Below, one piece after another: positions 26,756-35,614 of a DNA stretch of 64,000 nucleotides. Location of the stretch: contig NZ_AUYB01000098.1 of assembly GCF_001625655.1 (NCBI RefSeq), positions 62,001-126,000 of the forward strand, written 5' to 3'. Source of the DNA: Pseudoalteromonas luteoviolacea DSM 6061 (GTDB lineage Bacteria; Pseudomonadota; Gammaproteobacteria; Enterobacterales; Alteromonadaceae). Every line of letters starts with the position of its first letter. The first letter of the stretch is position 1. The notes beneath the pieces are model-generated. The model was not told the DNA's origin. It did no database searches and was given only the letters and a program-made list of their open reading frames with translations. A program made the translations under genes and the position numbers.

Positions 26756-26840
26756 CCGGTCTTCAGCTTGATCCACTGATGGTAATCATAGCTAGCAAAG
26801 CCTTGAATTACACGGACCCAACGCATTTATTAGATTACTC

Positions 26841-26864
26841 AAACTATGCAAAACTGCATAGTTT
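26841..26864 (+). promoter_or_regulatory. Hairpin directly before the ribosome binding site of def
   Basis: A perfect 10-bp stem, AAACTATGCA (26841-26850) with TGCATAGTTT (26855-26864), loop AAAC. AAAGGA follows at 26865-26870. The stem ends right at the Shine-Dalgarno sequence, so it could affect initiation. Confidence 0.5.
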
Positions 26865-26879
26865 AAAGGATATAAGAGA

Positions 26880-26903
26880 ATGTATATATTATGGCTGTTT
26901 TAG
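26880..26903 (+). CDS. Possible 7-codon leader peptide overlapping def
   Basis: ATG 26880 reads MYILWLF then TAG at 26901. The only clear Shine-Dalgarno sequence (AAGGA, 26866-26870) is 9 nt before this ATG but 20 nt before the def ATG at 26891. The leader stop falls 8 nt inside def, so ribosomes could re-initiate on def. No conservation data. Confidence 0.3.
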   Translation: MYILWLF

Positions 26904-27394
26904 AAATTTTAACTGCACCAGATCCGCGACTTAAAATCAAAGCAAAAAAAGTAGACAACATCGAGAGTATTCAGACTCTAATTGATGATTTGCTGGAAAC
27001 CATGTATGCGACTAGCAATGGCATTGGTTTGGCGGCTACCCAGGTCGGTAGAGAAGAAGCCGTTGTGGTTATAGATATTTCCGACGAACGCAATGACCCA
27101 TTAATTCTGGTTAACCCCGAAGTAAGTGAGGGACAAAACAAAGAAAAAGGCCAAGAAGGGTGCTTGTCTGTACCCGACTATTTTGCTGAAGTTGAGCGTT
27201 ATACTTCGGTAAAAGTTACAGCGCAAGACAGAAATGGCGATTCAATAGAAATTGAGAGTGATGAGTTTTTGGCTATTGTAATGCAACATGAAATAGACCA
27301 TTTACACGGCAATCTTTTTATTGATTATTTGTCGCCTTTAAAGCAAAAAATGGCCATGAAAAAGGTGAAGAAATATCTAAAACTTCATGCCTAA
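26891..27394 (+). CDS. def: Peptide deformylase
   Basis: A 167-residue metalloenzyme that removes the formyl group from nascent proteins in the cytoplasm. All three motifs are present: GIGLAATQVG (44-53), EGCLSVP with metal ligand Cys91, and QHEIDH with His133, Glu134 and His137. Length and spacing match E. coli Def. It is not beside fmt here, so it may be an additional copy; the operon copy would be elsewhere. Initiation may be coupled to a short overlapping leader. A strong terminator follows. Confidence 0.95.
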   Translation: MAVLEILTAPDPRLKIKAKKVDNIESIQTLIDDLLETMYATSNGIGLAATQVGREEAVVVIDISDERNDPLILVNPEVSEGQNKEKGQEGCLSVPDYFAEVERYTSVKVTAQDRNGDSIEIESDEFLAIVMQHEIDHLHGNLFIDYLSPLKQKMAMKKVKKYLKLHA

Positions 27395-27432
27395 AGTAAG
27401 TTTCATCGCCCAAATTAATGATTAAATATTTT

Positions 27433-27458
27433 AAAAGCCAGTTTAGAACTGGCTTTTT
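27433..27458 (+). terminator. Intrinsic terminator of def
   Basis: An 11-bp stem, AAAAGCCAGTT (27433-27443) with AACTGGCTTTT (27447-27457), 3-nt loop, followed by T. Confidence 0.9.
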
Positions 27459-27623
27459 GCTTTCAGCTTCTACATGAGCATTGTCAACATCAAACAAAAG
27501 CTTTCTTAGATATGTACTAAAACACTCAATTGATTGACGCTGGTATATGAACGGTTAATGTAGCAACATAGCAAAGCATACATCTAAGTAATTTTGAATT
27601 TAGCTTGAAGAAAGGAGCTCATA

Positions 27624-28043
27624 ATGATGGTTCGCACGCTGTCTGTTTTTCTCGTTTTGGTATTTCTTTCTGGCTGTTCCGTAAGCTCTTACACTCAGTC
27701 AGAACAGCAACTTGTTGAATCAAGTCGCCACCAAGGTCTTCAAATGTATTTTGGTTTATCAAAGCCAACTGGTGGTGTGATAACTAATGCGCAATGGCAT
27801 GAGTTTGAGACCAAACATCTTGCCAAAACATTTACTGGATTCAATTTGGTGACTGGTGCTGGCTATTACAAAGGTAAAAAGGAAGGCTCCAAAATTGTCA
27901 CTTTGTATGAAGTGACACCTAAAGACATTACTGCGGCTAAATCACTTGCTAGCAAATACTGTGAGATGTTTAACCAAGATTCAGTTCTAATTGTTCAGTT
28001 AGGGGTAGAAAAAATAATGTTTGTCTCAAAGGAGCCTTCGTAA
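27624..28043 (+). CDS. DUF3574-like lipoprotein
   Basis: A 139-residue protein with a lipobox (LSGC, Cys18). The body reads LQMYFGLSKPTGGVITNAQWHEFETKHLAKTFTGFNLVTGAGYYKG, the pattern of DUF3574 (YFGLS-P-G-VS-x-x-W-x-x-F). AAAGGAG lies 6 nt before the ATG. Its stop overlaps the start of the MmcQ/YjbR gene by one base (TAATG). Function unknown. Confidence 0.75.
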   Translation: MMVRTLSVFLVLVFLSGCSVSSYTQSEQQLVESSRHQGLQMYFGLSKPTGGVITNAQWHEFETKHLAKTFTGFNLVTGAGYYKGKKEGSKIVTLYEVTPKDITAAKSLASKYCEMFNQDSVLIVQLGVEKIMFVSKEPS

Positions 28044-28432
28044 TGGACAGCAAGGCAGTACATCAATACTTAATGACAAAACCATATGCAAGTGTTAGCC
28101 AACCCTTTGGTCCGGAAGTGGATGTTTACAAAGTAAAAGATAAGATGTTTGCAACTTTATCTTTGGCAAAAATGAATGCAAATAAGCTAAACGAGACCCA
28201 TTGGTGGTTAAATCTTAAGTGCGACCCTGATGAAGCACAAGCTTTGAGAGACATCTTTGATGCTGTTATACCCGGCTACCATATGAACAAACGGCTGTGG
28301 AATACGGTTATTTTAGACGGCTCCATTCCACAAGGCGAAATTGAGCGTATGATTGATAATTCGTTTTTGTTGGTTGTTCAAAAGATGCGAAAAACAGAAC
28401 AACGTTCAATACTTCCGCATCTTGATACTTAA
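28043..28432 (+). CDS. MmcQ/YjbR family protein
   Basis: A 129-residue protein with the family pattern: FGPEVDVYKVKDKMFATLS near the start, LNLKCDPDEAQALRD in the middle and PGYHMNKRLWNTVILDG towards the end. This CyaY-like fold probably binds DNA or proteins; no defined role. It is translationally coupled to the DUF3574-like lipoprotein before it and followed 28 bp later by a GNAT gene, so the three probably share an mRNA. Confidence 0.88.
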   Translation: MDSKAVHQYLMTKPYASVSQPFGPEVDVYKVKDKMFATLSLAKMNANKLNETHWWLNLKCDPDEAQALRDIFDAVIPGYHMNKRLWNTVILDGSIPQGEIERMIDNSFLLVVQKMRKTEQRSILPHLDT

Positions 28433-28460
28433 ATTATCAATATATAAAGGATATGAGACG

Positions 28461-28895
28461 ATGGAGTTGATTGTAAGGCAAGCAACAATGGATGATACAG
28501 AAAAGCTTACAGAGCTGACTTCGCAACTGGGTTACCACAGCACAGAAGGTGAACTAGCGAAGCGATTAGCAAAACTTTTATCATCGGATAAATATAAAGT
28601 GTTAGTAGCGCAAAACGAAAATACTCTGGTTTTAGGGTGGGTTGTAATAGAACACCGACTTACGCTTGAAGGAGGTGATAGAGCAGAGATTACAGGGTTG
28701 GTTGTATCTGATTCTGCTAGAGGGTTAGGTGTTGGTAAACAATTAGTGCAAAGCGTACTCGAATGGGCAAAGGCTAGGCAACTAGATAAAGTCATTGTCA
28801 GCTCAAATGTGAATCGCGATGGGTCACATCAATTTTACAAGCAAATTGGCTTTGCGGAGCGTAAAACATCAAAGCAATATATTAAGTATCTTTAG
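28461..28895 (+). CDS. GNAT-family N-acetyltransferase
   Basis: A 144-residue acetyltransferase. The frame is open from 28353, but ATG 28461 (MELIVRQATMDD) gives the normal GNAT start and has AAGG about 10 nt ahead. Acetyl-CoA pyrophosphate loop: VVSDSARGLGVGKQLVQ (Q/R-x-x-G-x-G/A pattern); last strand VNRDGSHQFYKQIGF with the usual FYxxxGF ending. Substrate unknown. Confidence 0.9.
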   Translation: MELIVRQATMDDTEKLTELTSQLGYHSTEGELAKRLAKLLSSDKYKVLVAQNENTLVLGWVVIEHRLTLEGGDRAEITGLVVSDSARGLGVGKQLVQSVLEWAKARQLDKVIVSSNVNRDGSHQFYKQIGFAERKTSKQYIKYL

Positions 28896-29014
28896 AATCA
28901 ATGGGGTCAGAGTCGTTGATCCAACACCTTCAATTGCACAATTCCTGATTTTGATTGGAACTTTAACGTCTCTTTTTGTTCGAATAGATTAAATATTTAC
29001 AAGGAAAGGTTGTA

Positions 29015-29641
29015 ATGTTCCCCATAGAAGTCTTTTTAGCGTATACATCGGCATGTATCTTACTGATTTTATCTCCAGGACCAGACAACATCTTAGCAAT
29101 CGCGAGAGGCTTAAGTCAGGGTAAATTAGCTGCGTGTGTATCAGGCTCTGCCTCAGGAATGGGCATTCTATTTCATGTTGTCGCAGCAACAGCAGGCCTG
29201 ACATTGCTTATTCAAACGTCAGTTGTCGCGTTTTACATCGTGAAAATTATTGGTGCCAGCTATCTAATTTGGTTGGGTATTAAAGTATTGCGTAGGCGAG
29301 ATTTGATTGCGATTGAAAACGTTGAGAAAAAGCCACTTGGTAGTATTTTTATGACTGGTTTTTTATCGGCGGCATTGAACCCTAAACCAGGTCTGTTCGT
29401 AATGGCTTTTATACCGCAGTTTGTTAATCCAGCACTAGGGAGTGTATCTGTTCAGATGATTGTTTATGGTCTCTGGTTTGCAATGATGACAGCTATTGGG
29501 TTTTCTCTAATGGGTATTTTTTCGCATCGCCTTAAGCGAGTTTTACAAAGCAAACCCAAGTTGATAAGTGGATTAAATGTGTCAGCAGGGTTTACTTTTG
29601 TATCCGCTGGATTGGCGGTGGCGTTCATGAAACAACGGTAG
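29015..29641 (+). CDS. LysE/RhtB family amino-acid exporter
   Basis: A 208-residue, six-helix inner-membrane exporter: SPGPDNILAIARGLSQGKLA at the start, IKIIGASYLIWLGIKVL, and FLSAALNPKPGLFVMAFIPQFV, all family landmarks. AGGAAAGG precedes the ATG. It should export an amino acid such as threonine, homoserine or lysine; the substrate cannot be told. Ends in a strong terminator. Confidence 0.92.
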   Translation: MFPIEVFLAYTSACILLILSPGPDNILAIARGLSQGKLAACVSGSASGMGILFHVVAATAGLTLLIQTSVVAFYIVKIIGASYLIWLGIKVLRRRDLIAIENVEKKPLGSIFMTGFLSAALNPKPGLFVMAFIPQFVNPALGSVSVQMIVYGLWFAMMTAIGFSLMGIFSHRLKRVLQSKPKLISGLNVSAGFTFVSAGLAVAFMKQR

Positions 29642-29679
29642 TCAATTTAGTTAAGTAAACTGAGCTAGTAAGCTCTTGT

Positions 29680-29704
29680 AGGGTAACTTCGGTTACCCTT
29701 TTTT
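29680..29704 (+). terminator. Intrinsic terminator
   Basis: AGGGTAAC (29680-29687), loop TTCG, GTTACCCT (29692-29699), then Ts. A stable tetraloop hairpin. Confidence 0.93.
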
Positions 29705-29845
29705 ATTTAATCCCCTCCTTAAACAAAGATAACCATTTAATTGTATTTCAACTTTAATGATTCGTTACATTTTACAGCAGGTTAGGTATTGGCGAGTCGC
29801 AGTTTTAACATTACTGTATCTAAAAAAGAGTCAGGAGAATAATAA

Positions 29846-31717
29846 ATGTATAAATCTTTGGTTGCGCTGTCAGTGGTCGCTGTTCTAGCAGGCTGTCAGG
29901 CTAAAGTGTCACAAAACCATATTAACCAGCAAACGCACCAAGAAGCACCTGTGGTGCTTAGTAGCGTTGAAAAAGAGACACAAAGAATAAATCAATGGTT
30001 TGCTGAAAAATATGAACAGCAGCTACAAATGAGCCCAATGCGCATGACTATGTACGGTCGAAAAGATAAATACAGCGAAATTGACGATGTGACGATACAA
30101 GGCGCTCGACGTCAACTAGCTTGGCTAGCTGGTACTGTTGCAGAGTTAAGGTCACAATTTGATTACAGTAAGCTTGATGCCGAAGCTCAAATATCTTATG
30201 ACCTCTGGATATACGAGTATGAGCAGCAGAAAAAGCAGCAAGAGTTTATAAACAATAGCTACATATTTACGCATATGTACGGCATCCAATCTTGGGCAAC
30301 GACATTTATGATGAATTTCCACAAAGTGGATACTCTACAAGATATGGAAGATTACAATAAGCGTTTAATTGCACTTTCAAACGCTTTGAATGAACTGCTA
30401 TCACAAACACAAGAGCGGGCAAAGTCACGAGTTCGCCCACCAAAGTTTGCATATGATGGTGTGATTGAACAGTCAAAAGCGATGATCACAGGGGCACCTT
30501 TCACACAAAGCGAAAAAGATGCACCGCTATGGGCCGATGCAAAAGGTAAAGTTGCCAAGTTGGTTGAAAACAAAGTGATTACTCAGGCTGTAGCAGACCG
30601 CTTACTTGAAGATACTAAAAAAGCTTTAATAAAAGAATACAAACAGAGCTATTCACAAATAGTAAGTTGGTTTGAACAAGATATCAAAAACCTCAAGCAA
30701 CAAGATGGTTATGGGGTTGGCGAACAACCAAATGGTCAGGCGTTTTATAATTACCGACTGGCTAACCAAACATCTACAGATCTTACTGCCGATGAAATCC
30801 ATCAAATTGGCATAGAAGAAGTTGCTAGAATTAAAAAAGAGATGCTTAAAATTGTTGACCAGGTTCAATTTGAAGGCGACCTTCAAGCTTTCTTTAAATT
30901 CTTCCGTACCGATGAGCAATTCTTTTATGAAAACAATGATGCAGGCAGACAAGGATACATTGATGATTCGATTGCCTATCTAGACACGATTAATGAAAAG
31001 TTACCAGACTATTTTGGTATTTTGCCTAAATCTAAGCTGGTAGTTAAAAGGGTAGAGCCATTTAGAGAGCGCCCTGGCGCTGCACAGCATTATATGCCAG
31101 GCACGAAAGATGGGTCACGACCAGGCGTTTATTACGCACATCTAATCGACATGACGAGCATGCCAAAAAACAACATGGAAGCCATTGCGTATCATGAAGG
31201 TAACCCTGGCCATCATATGCAATTGTCTATTGCTCAGGAGCTAGAAGGGATCCCTGAATTTAGGACCAAAGCCATGTTTACCGCTTATTCAGAAGGCTGG
31301 GGTTTATACTCGGAGCTATTGGCGAAAGAAATGGGCGCATATCAGGATGTATACAGTGACTTCGGCCGCCTAGTTAATGAAATGTGGCGTGCTGTCAGGC
31401 TCGTAGTTGACACAGGAATACATGCCAAAGGATGGACAGAAGAGCAATCTGTGGCGTATTTCAAAGAAAATACACCGATTCAAGAAACGTCAATTCGTTC
31501 TGAGGTGCATCGTTATATGATTATGCCTGGTCAGGCTACATCATATAAGATTGGTATGAACAAGATTTTAGAAATGCGTGAAAATGCCAAGAAAGAGCTT
31601 GGTAGCAAGTTTGATATAAGAGGTTTCCATGACACGATTCTTGGTGGTGGAGGTATGCCTCTGTCAATTCTGGAGAAGCGCGTAAACAATTGGGTGGAAG
31701 CGCGAAAAGGCAAATAG
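29846..31717 (+). CDS. DUF885 family lipoprotein, putative metallopeptidase
   Basis: A 623-residue lipoprotein (VLAGC, Cys17). Family landmarks: an N-terminal helical part with MRMTMYGRKDKY, RPPKFAYDGVIEQ in the middle, AYHEGNPGHHMQLSIAQEL (HE-x-x-x-GHH, a zinc-peptidase-type motif), FTAYSEGWGLYSELLAKEMG with the third-ligand Glu region, and LVVDTGIHAKGWTEEQ. DUF885 proteins have a neutral-metallopeptidase-like fold. Likely a periplasmic peptidase; substrate unknown. SD (GGAG) is present. Confidence 0.9.
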   Translation: MYKSLVALSVVAVLAGCQAKVSQNHINQQTHQEAPVVLSSVEKETQRINQWFAEKYEQQLQMSPMRMTMYGRKDKYSEIDDVTIQGARRQLAWLAGTVAELRSQFDYSKLDAEAQISYDLWIYEYEQQKKQQEFINNSYIFTHMYGIQSWATTFMMNFHKVDTLQDMEDYNKRLIALSNALNELLSQTQERAKSRVRPPKFAYDGVIEQSKAMITGAPFTQSEKDAPLWADAKGKVAKLVENKVITQAVADRLLEDTKKALIKEYKQSYSQIVSWFEQDIKNLKQQDGYGVGEQPNGQAFYNYRLANQTSTDLTADEIHQIGIEEVARIKKEMLKIVDQVQFEGDLQAFFKFFRTDEQFFYENNDAGRQGYIDDSIAYLDTINEKLPDYFGILPKSKLVVKRVEPFRERPGAAQHYMPGTKDGSRPGVYYAHLIDMTSMPKNNMEAIAYHEGNPGHHMQLSIAQELEGIPEFRTKAMFTAYSEGWGLYSELLAKEMGAYQDVYSDFGRLVNEMWRAVRLVVDTGIHAKGWTEEQSVAYFKENTPIQETSIRSEVHRYMIMPGQATSYKIGMNKILEMRENAKKELGSKFDIRGFHDTILGGGGMPLSILEKRVNNWVEARKGK

Positions 31718-31774
31718 CATCTAAGTATCCAAACTACATAGAGAAAGTATATAAAGCCCAGTACAAGTGGAGAA

Positions 31775-31804
31775 ATTAAAGGAGCTTGGCTAAGCTCCTT
31801 TAAT
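31775..31804. terminator. Long hairpin after the DUF885 gene
   Basis: ATTAAAGGAGCTT (31775-31787) and AAGCTCCTTTAAT (31792-31804), perfect 13-bp stem with a 4-nt loop. No T-run follows on the + strand. The next gene's weak TTG start lies 30 bp downstream, so partial read-through is possible. Confidence 0.6.
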
Positions 31805-31833
31805 ACTCCTCAAATTAACAGGCTAGGGTATCT

Positions 31834-33732
31834 TTGCAAAACATCGAGATAGACCCACAAACAATCTCCATTACATGGACGCTATTATGTACAGCGCTTG
31901 TGCTACTAATGCAACCGGGGTTTACCTGTTTAGAAAGTGGCCTAGTTCGTAACAAAAATAATATCAATGTTGCCTTAAAAAATGTTGCTGATTTTTGTAT
32001 AAGCGGTGTTTGTTTTTGGTTGATTGGATATGGGCTCATGTATGGTGCAAGTGCAAATGGCTATTTTGGTACGAGCCAATTTGCATTAGACAGTTTTGAT
32101 GATCCCTCTGTTTTAGCTTATTTCCTGTTTCAAATGATGTTCTGTGGTACCGCAGCGACCATCTTGTCGGGGGCTGTCGCTGAACGAATGCGATTCTCTG
32201 GTTACATAATTTGTTCTTTTCTTACCGCTACTGTTTTATTCCCTGTGGTTGGTCATTGGATTTGGCACGGAAAGCACTTTGAGCAGTTCCCGCTAGGGTG
32301 GTTATTAGAGCTTGGTTTCATCGATTATGCAGGTGCGACAGTTGTTCATTCTGTGGGCGGTTGGATAGCATTGATAGCGCTGATAATTGTTGGGCCGAGA
32401 CTCGGTAGGTTCACCCGAGAAGGTGAACCAAAAGAAATGTTTTGTCAAAACCTACCTTTATCAGCTCTAGGTACGTTTTTGTTGTTTATCGGCTGGTTTG
32501 GATTTAACGGAGGGAGTGTAAGTAGTCCTAGTACAGAGCTTGCAAGGGTATTTTCAAATACGGCACTGTCAGCATGTGCTGGTGGCGTGAGTGCGCTCTT
32601 ATTGTCTTGGAATTTACATTCGATGCAAGGGATACGCTATGTGCTCAATGGGCTATTAGCCGGCCTTGTCGCAATATCAGCCAGTGCAGATTTAGTCAAT
32701 TTACCTTCGGCAATCGTCATTGGGGCGATTTCCGGATGCATTAGTGTTCTGTTGGCTGATCTGCTGGAAAAATTAAATATAGATGATGTAGTTAGTGCGG
32801 TTCCAGTGCATTTAGGTGGGGGAATTTGGGGTACAATCTCTGTCGCTCTATTTGTACCATTAGAAAAATTACAGCTTAATACCCACACAGAACAACTTAT
32901 TGTACAACTAACAGGCGTTTTTGCTTGCGCGGTTTGGGTTTGCTCTATTGGTTTTGGGTTTTTATGGCTAGTTAATCAGATTCATCCTTTACGTGTTTCA
33001 GCCCAAACGGAAACTATTGGTTTGAATTTTGGTGAGCATGGCATGAAAGATGAGCTCATTGATTTGATGGAACAGTTCGACAAAATTGCAAATAGTGAAA
33101 GTAGTCTAAAGCATCTCAATGTGGAGCATGGATCTAATAACGCTTCTTTGTGTATGACCTATAACTACTTGTTAGACCATACAAGCAAACACTTTAAAGC
33201 TAGAGAGGACGAGTTGCTGCGACTTGCCAGTTTAGATCCATTGACCGGAATTGCGAATAGGCGGGTTTACGAGCAAGTAATGGCAGAAACCTTTGAATTA
33301 GCGCAAAAGCAAAAGACGAGCTTTTGCCTATTGGTCATTGATGTAGACAACTTTAAGCAATACAACGACCATTATGGTCATCAGCTCGGTGATTATTGCT
33401 TACAAAATGTCTGCCAAGCACTATCAAGTAAGTTAAGAGTTAAAAAAGGCTTGTTAGCACGTATAGGTGGAGAAGAATTTGCCATTATTTTGCCCAATAC
33501 GAGTCAAAAAACTGCGACGAGTATCGCACAGGATATTCGAGCAGCGGTACGAGCACTAGAAATACCGCATAGTGGCGGTAAAGACGAGTTTGTTACTGTC
33601 AGTATAGGAGGCGCTACTTGGGCATCGGACCAAGAGGTCAACCCTCAGCAATTGTTTGATGATGCAGATATGGCATTATTCCGTGCTAAAGCAGCGGGAA
33701 GAAACCAAGTTATTTTTGCTGGGGAGGAATAA
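31834..33732 (+). CDS. Ammonium transporter (Amt) fused to a GGDEF diguanylate cyclase domain
   Basis: A 632-residue fusion. Residues 1-~395 are a complete Amt/Rh channel: GFTCLESGLVRNKNN, the twin pore histidines His172 (VVHSVGGW) and His326 (VHLGGGIWG), and FFIGWFGFNGGS. A helical linker (~400-465) leads to a GGDEF domain: DPLTGIANRR, VIDVDNFKQYNDHYGH, and the active site RIGGEEF (545-549). There is no RxxD inhibitory site at the usual place. It probably turns ammonium availability or flux into cyclic-di-GMP. No glnK adjoins, unlike ordinary amtB. TTG 31834 is the only sensible start (stop upstream at 31816, AGGG 5 nt ahead). Confidence 0.92.
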   Translation: MQNIEIDPQTISITWTLLCTALVLLMQPGFTCLESGLVRNKNNINVALKNVADFCISGVCFWLIGYGLMYGASANGYFGTSQFALDSFDDPSVLAYFLFQMMFCGTAATILSGAVAERMRFSGYIICSFLTATVLFPVVGHWIWHGKHFEQFPLGWLLELGFIDYAGATVVHSVGGWIALIALIIVGPRLGRFTREGEPKEMFCQNLPLSALGTFLLFIGWFGFNGGSVSSPSTELARVFSNTALSACAGGVSALLLSWNLHSMQGIRYVLNGLLAGLVAISASADLVNLPSAIVIGAISGCISVLLADLLEKLNIDDVVSAVPVHLGGGIWGTISVALFVPLEKLQLNTHTEQLIVQLTGVFACAVWVCSIGFGFLWLVNQIHPLRVSAQTETIGLNFGEHGMKDELIDLMEQFDKIANSESSLKHLNVEHGSNNASLCMTYNYLLDHTSKHFKAREDELLRLASLDPLTGIANRRVYEQVMAETFELAQKQKTSFCLLVIDVDNFKQYNDHYGHQLGDYCLQNVCQALSSKLRVKKGLLARIGGEEFAIILPNTSQKTATSIAQDIRAAVRALEIPHSGGKDEFVTVSIGGATWASDQEVNPQQLFDDADMALFRAKAAGRNQVIFAGEE

Positions 33733-33762
33733 GTAATCCGAATAAGAAAAATAGGACTAATA

Positions 33763-34743
33763 ATGAAAATAAAAGCGCTCTTTACCTGCCTACTCATATC
33801 TGGGTGTAGTAGCACAAGTATGTGAAAATCAGAACTGCTTGAGCGGCCAACGTTTAAATTACATCAACCGGCTGCTTTGTCATTAGGTGCAGTACCTTGG
33901 CATCATGGCGCTGAAGATTGTGCTCAAGATAATCATCCGGTTTTAGATGTTTTTCACTACGATACTCGCTCAACTATTGTTCGACAGAACAAATGCCTGA
34001 CATTTGAGGCCCCATTTAGTTATGTATTAGTAGGCAGTGAGAAAGTGCTGGTAATCGATACTGGTGCGTTGCCTGATGAAAGCGGTTTTTCTTTTGCTAA
34101 AGCGACAAAAGAAATCATGAAGCACAGTAGCTTTGAAGATAAAGAAGTCATAGTGCTCCACTCGCACAGTCATAGCGATCATCATCAAGGCGACTCAAGT
34201 TTTCTGGGCTTGAACAACACCCAAGTGATCGCACCAAAACTAGATCAGGTAATCAAGTTTTTAGGGGTGAATGATTGGCCGCATGGACAAGTTACTTTGG
34301 ACTTGGGCGACAGAAAAGTTACGTTAATACCGACACCGGGGCATCAGGAAGAGGCCATCACGATTTATGATCACAATAATAAATGGCTCATTACAGGAGA
34401 TACATTATACCCAGGTTTGATTTACGTAAAAGATTGGCAAGCATACCGGCAAAGCATTAATAAGCTGACTGAATTTGTAAAACAAAATGAAGTTAAGGTG
34501 ATCTTAGGAGGCCATATCGAAATGTCGCAAGAACCTGGAAAATATTACCCCATAGGCACCACTTATCAGCCTAACGAAACTGCACTCCCGCTATCAGTGC
34601 AGGACTTAATCACATTAAATGCAAAGCTTCAGCAAAGTGAAGAGGCGCAGAAAATGGTATTCAATTCATTTGTTGTGCAGCCGATGAGTACGTTACAAAA
34701 GTCGATAAGTAATATTTTCAGGTGGGCATCTAGCGCACTTTAA
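33763..34743 (+). pseudogene. MBL-fold metallohydrolase lipoprotein gene interrupted by TGA after codon 20
   Basis: ATG 33763 starts a good lipoprotein signal (MKIKALFTCLLISGCSSTSM, Cys15) and is followed by an in-frame TGA at 33823. The frame then continues KSELLERPTFKLHQPAALSLGAVPWHHG into a full metallo-beta-lactamase-fold domain with VLHSHSHSDHHQGD (HxHxDH), TPGHQEEAI, ITGDTLYPG and GGHIEMS. A single TGG to TGA change (Trp21) would explain it. Re-initiation at TTG 33877 would give a 288-residue protein without signal, so cytoplasmic and probably useless. Enzyme type within the superfamily not determined. Confidence 0.8.
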
Positions 34744-34879
34744 GTGTACCTATGGAAAAGATAGGTGATTAATCAAAGGTGGCCGAAGAATTGCCATCAC
34801 TATAGTGTATCGCCTTTGAAGCGTAGTCAGGATAGTTTGTAACAAGCGGTTAGCCATTGGGATAGTCAACTGGGTAGTT

Positions 34880-34908
34880 TAGAGGCGCTCGATAGTGAGC
34901 GTCCTCTA
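34880..34908. terminator. Hairpin between convergent genes
   Basis: TAGAGG-CGCTC (34880-34890) pairs with GAGCG-T-CCTCTA (34897-34908), an 11-bp stem with one bulge and a 6-nt loop, between the MBL pseudogene (+) and the LysE gene (-). Confidence 0.65.
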
Positions 34909-34926
34909 CGATAATCACTGGCCGTT

Positions 34927-35517
34927 TCAAAATATTGTAGGAAGTACAGAAACAACCAGCAATAGAGCCAGGAAATAATTTAAATACTGCACGCTCTTTT
35001 CATCGTTAAGAAGCTCTGAGAGCTTATCGCCGGCCAATAACCAAGATAAAATACAAGGTAGATTAATTGCCGCAAAAACGGCGGCAATAAGTACTGTCGA
35101 TTCCATGCTGGTGGAAGGCGCATATACTGCAATCGCAGATAATGCCATGGACCAAGCCTTGGGGTTGACCCATTGAAAAAGTGCGGCCTGAGTAAAAGTC
35201 ATGGGGGCTTTATGAGGCTGCTGAGTTTGGATGGTTGATGAACGAGCCACTTTGTAGGCTAGATATAACAGATAAATAGTACTTATCCACTTTAACCATG
35301 TATATAGATTAGGTGAAGTCGCAAACAGTTCTCCAATACCCAAACCGATTGCCAAGATCATGGCCATAAACCCAATATTGATACCAAATAACAGAGAGAG
35401 GCTCCGTTTGGTACCATAAGCAATGCCTGAACTCAACAGGATTAAATTATTTGGGCCCGGTGAAATTGAAGATACAAATGCAAATAGTGCGAAAGCAGAT
35501 AGCAATTCTATAGTCAT
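34927..35517 (-). CDS. LysE/RhtB family amino-acid exporter
   Basis: A 196-residue, six-helix exporter: SSISPGPNNLILLSSGIAYG, a central WLKWISTIYLLYLAYKVA helix, and FQWVNPKAWSMALSAIAVY. It is divergent from an Lrp/AsnC regulator 98 bp away, the usual arrangement for an exporter controlled by the amino acid it exports. It is a distinct paralogue of the exporter at 29.0 kb. Confidence 0.92.
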   Translation of the reverse strand: MTIELLSAFALFAFVSSISPGPNNLILLSSGIAYGTKRSLSLLFGINIGFMAMILAIGLGIGELFATSPNLYTWLKWISTIYLLYLAYKVARSSTIQTQQPHKAPMTFTQAALFQWVNPKAWSMALSAIAVYAPSTSMESTVLIAAVFAAINLPCILSWLLAGDKLSELLNDEKSVQYLNYFLALLLVVSVLPTIF

Positions 35518-35614
35518 TGTGTATACTCTTTGGATATTGTTAGAGCAATTTTATTCGTATTGATGCACAATTGTTCAGCGTATTAGCTGGTAAATTGAAC
35601 CAATAAAACAATAA

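Noticed and set aside
28353..28460. Upstream extension of the GNAT gene
   Set aside because: It overlaps the MmcQ/YjbR gene, and the acetyltransferase fold starts naturally at ATG 28461.
29015..35517. The two LysE genes as a recent duplication flanking mobile DNA
   Set aside because: The proteins are too different from each other, and no repeats or transposase lie between them.
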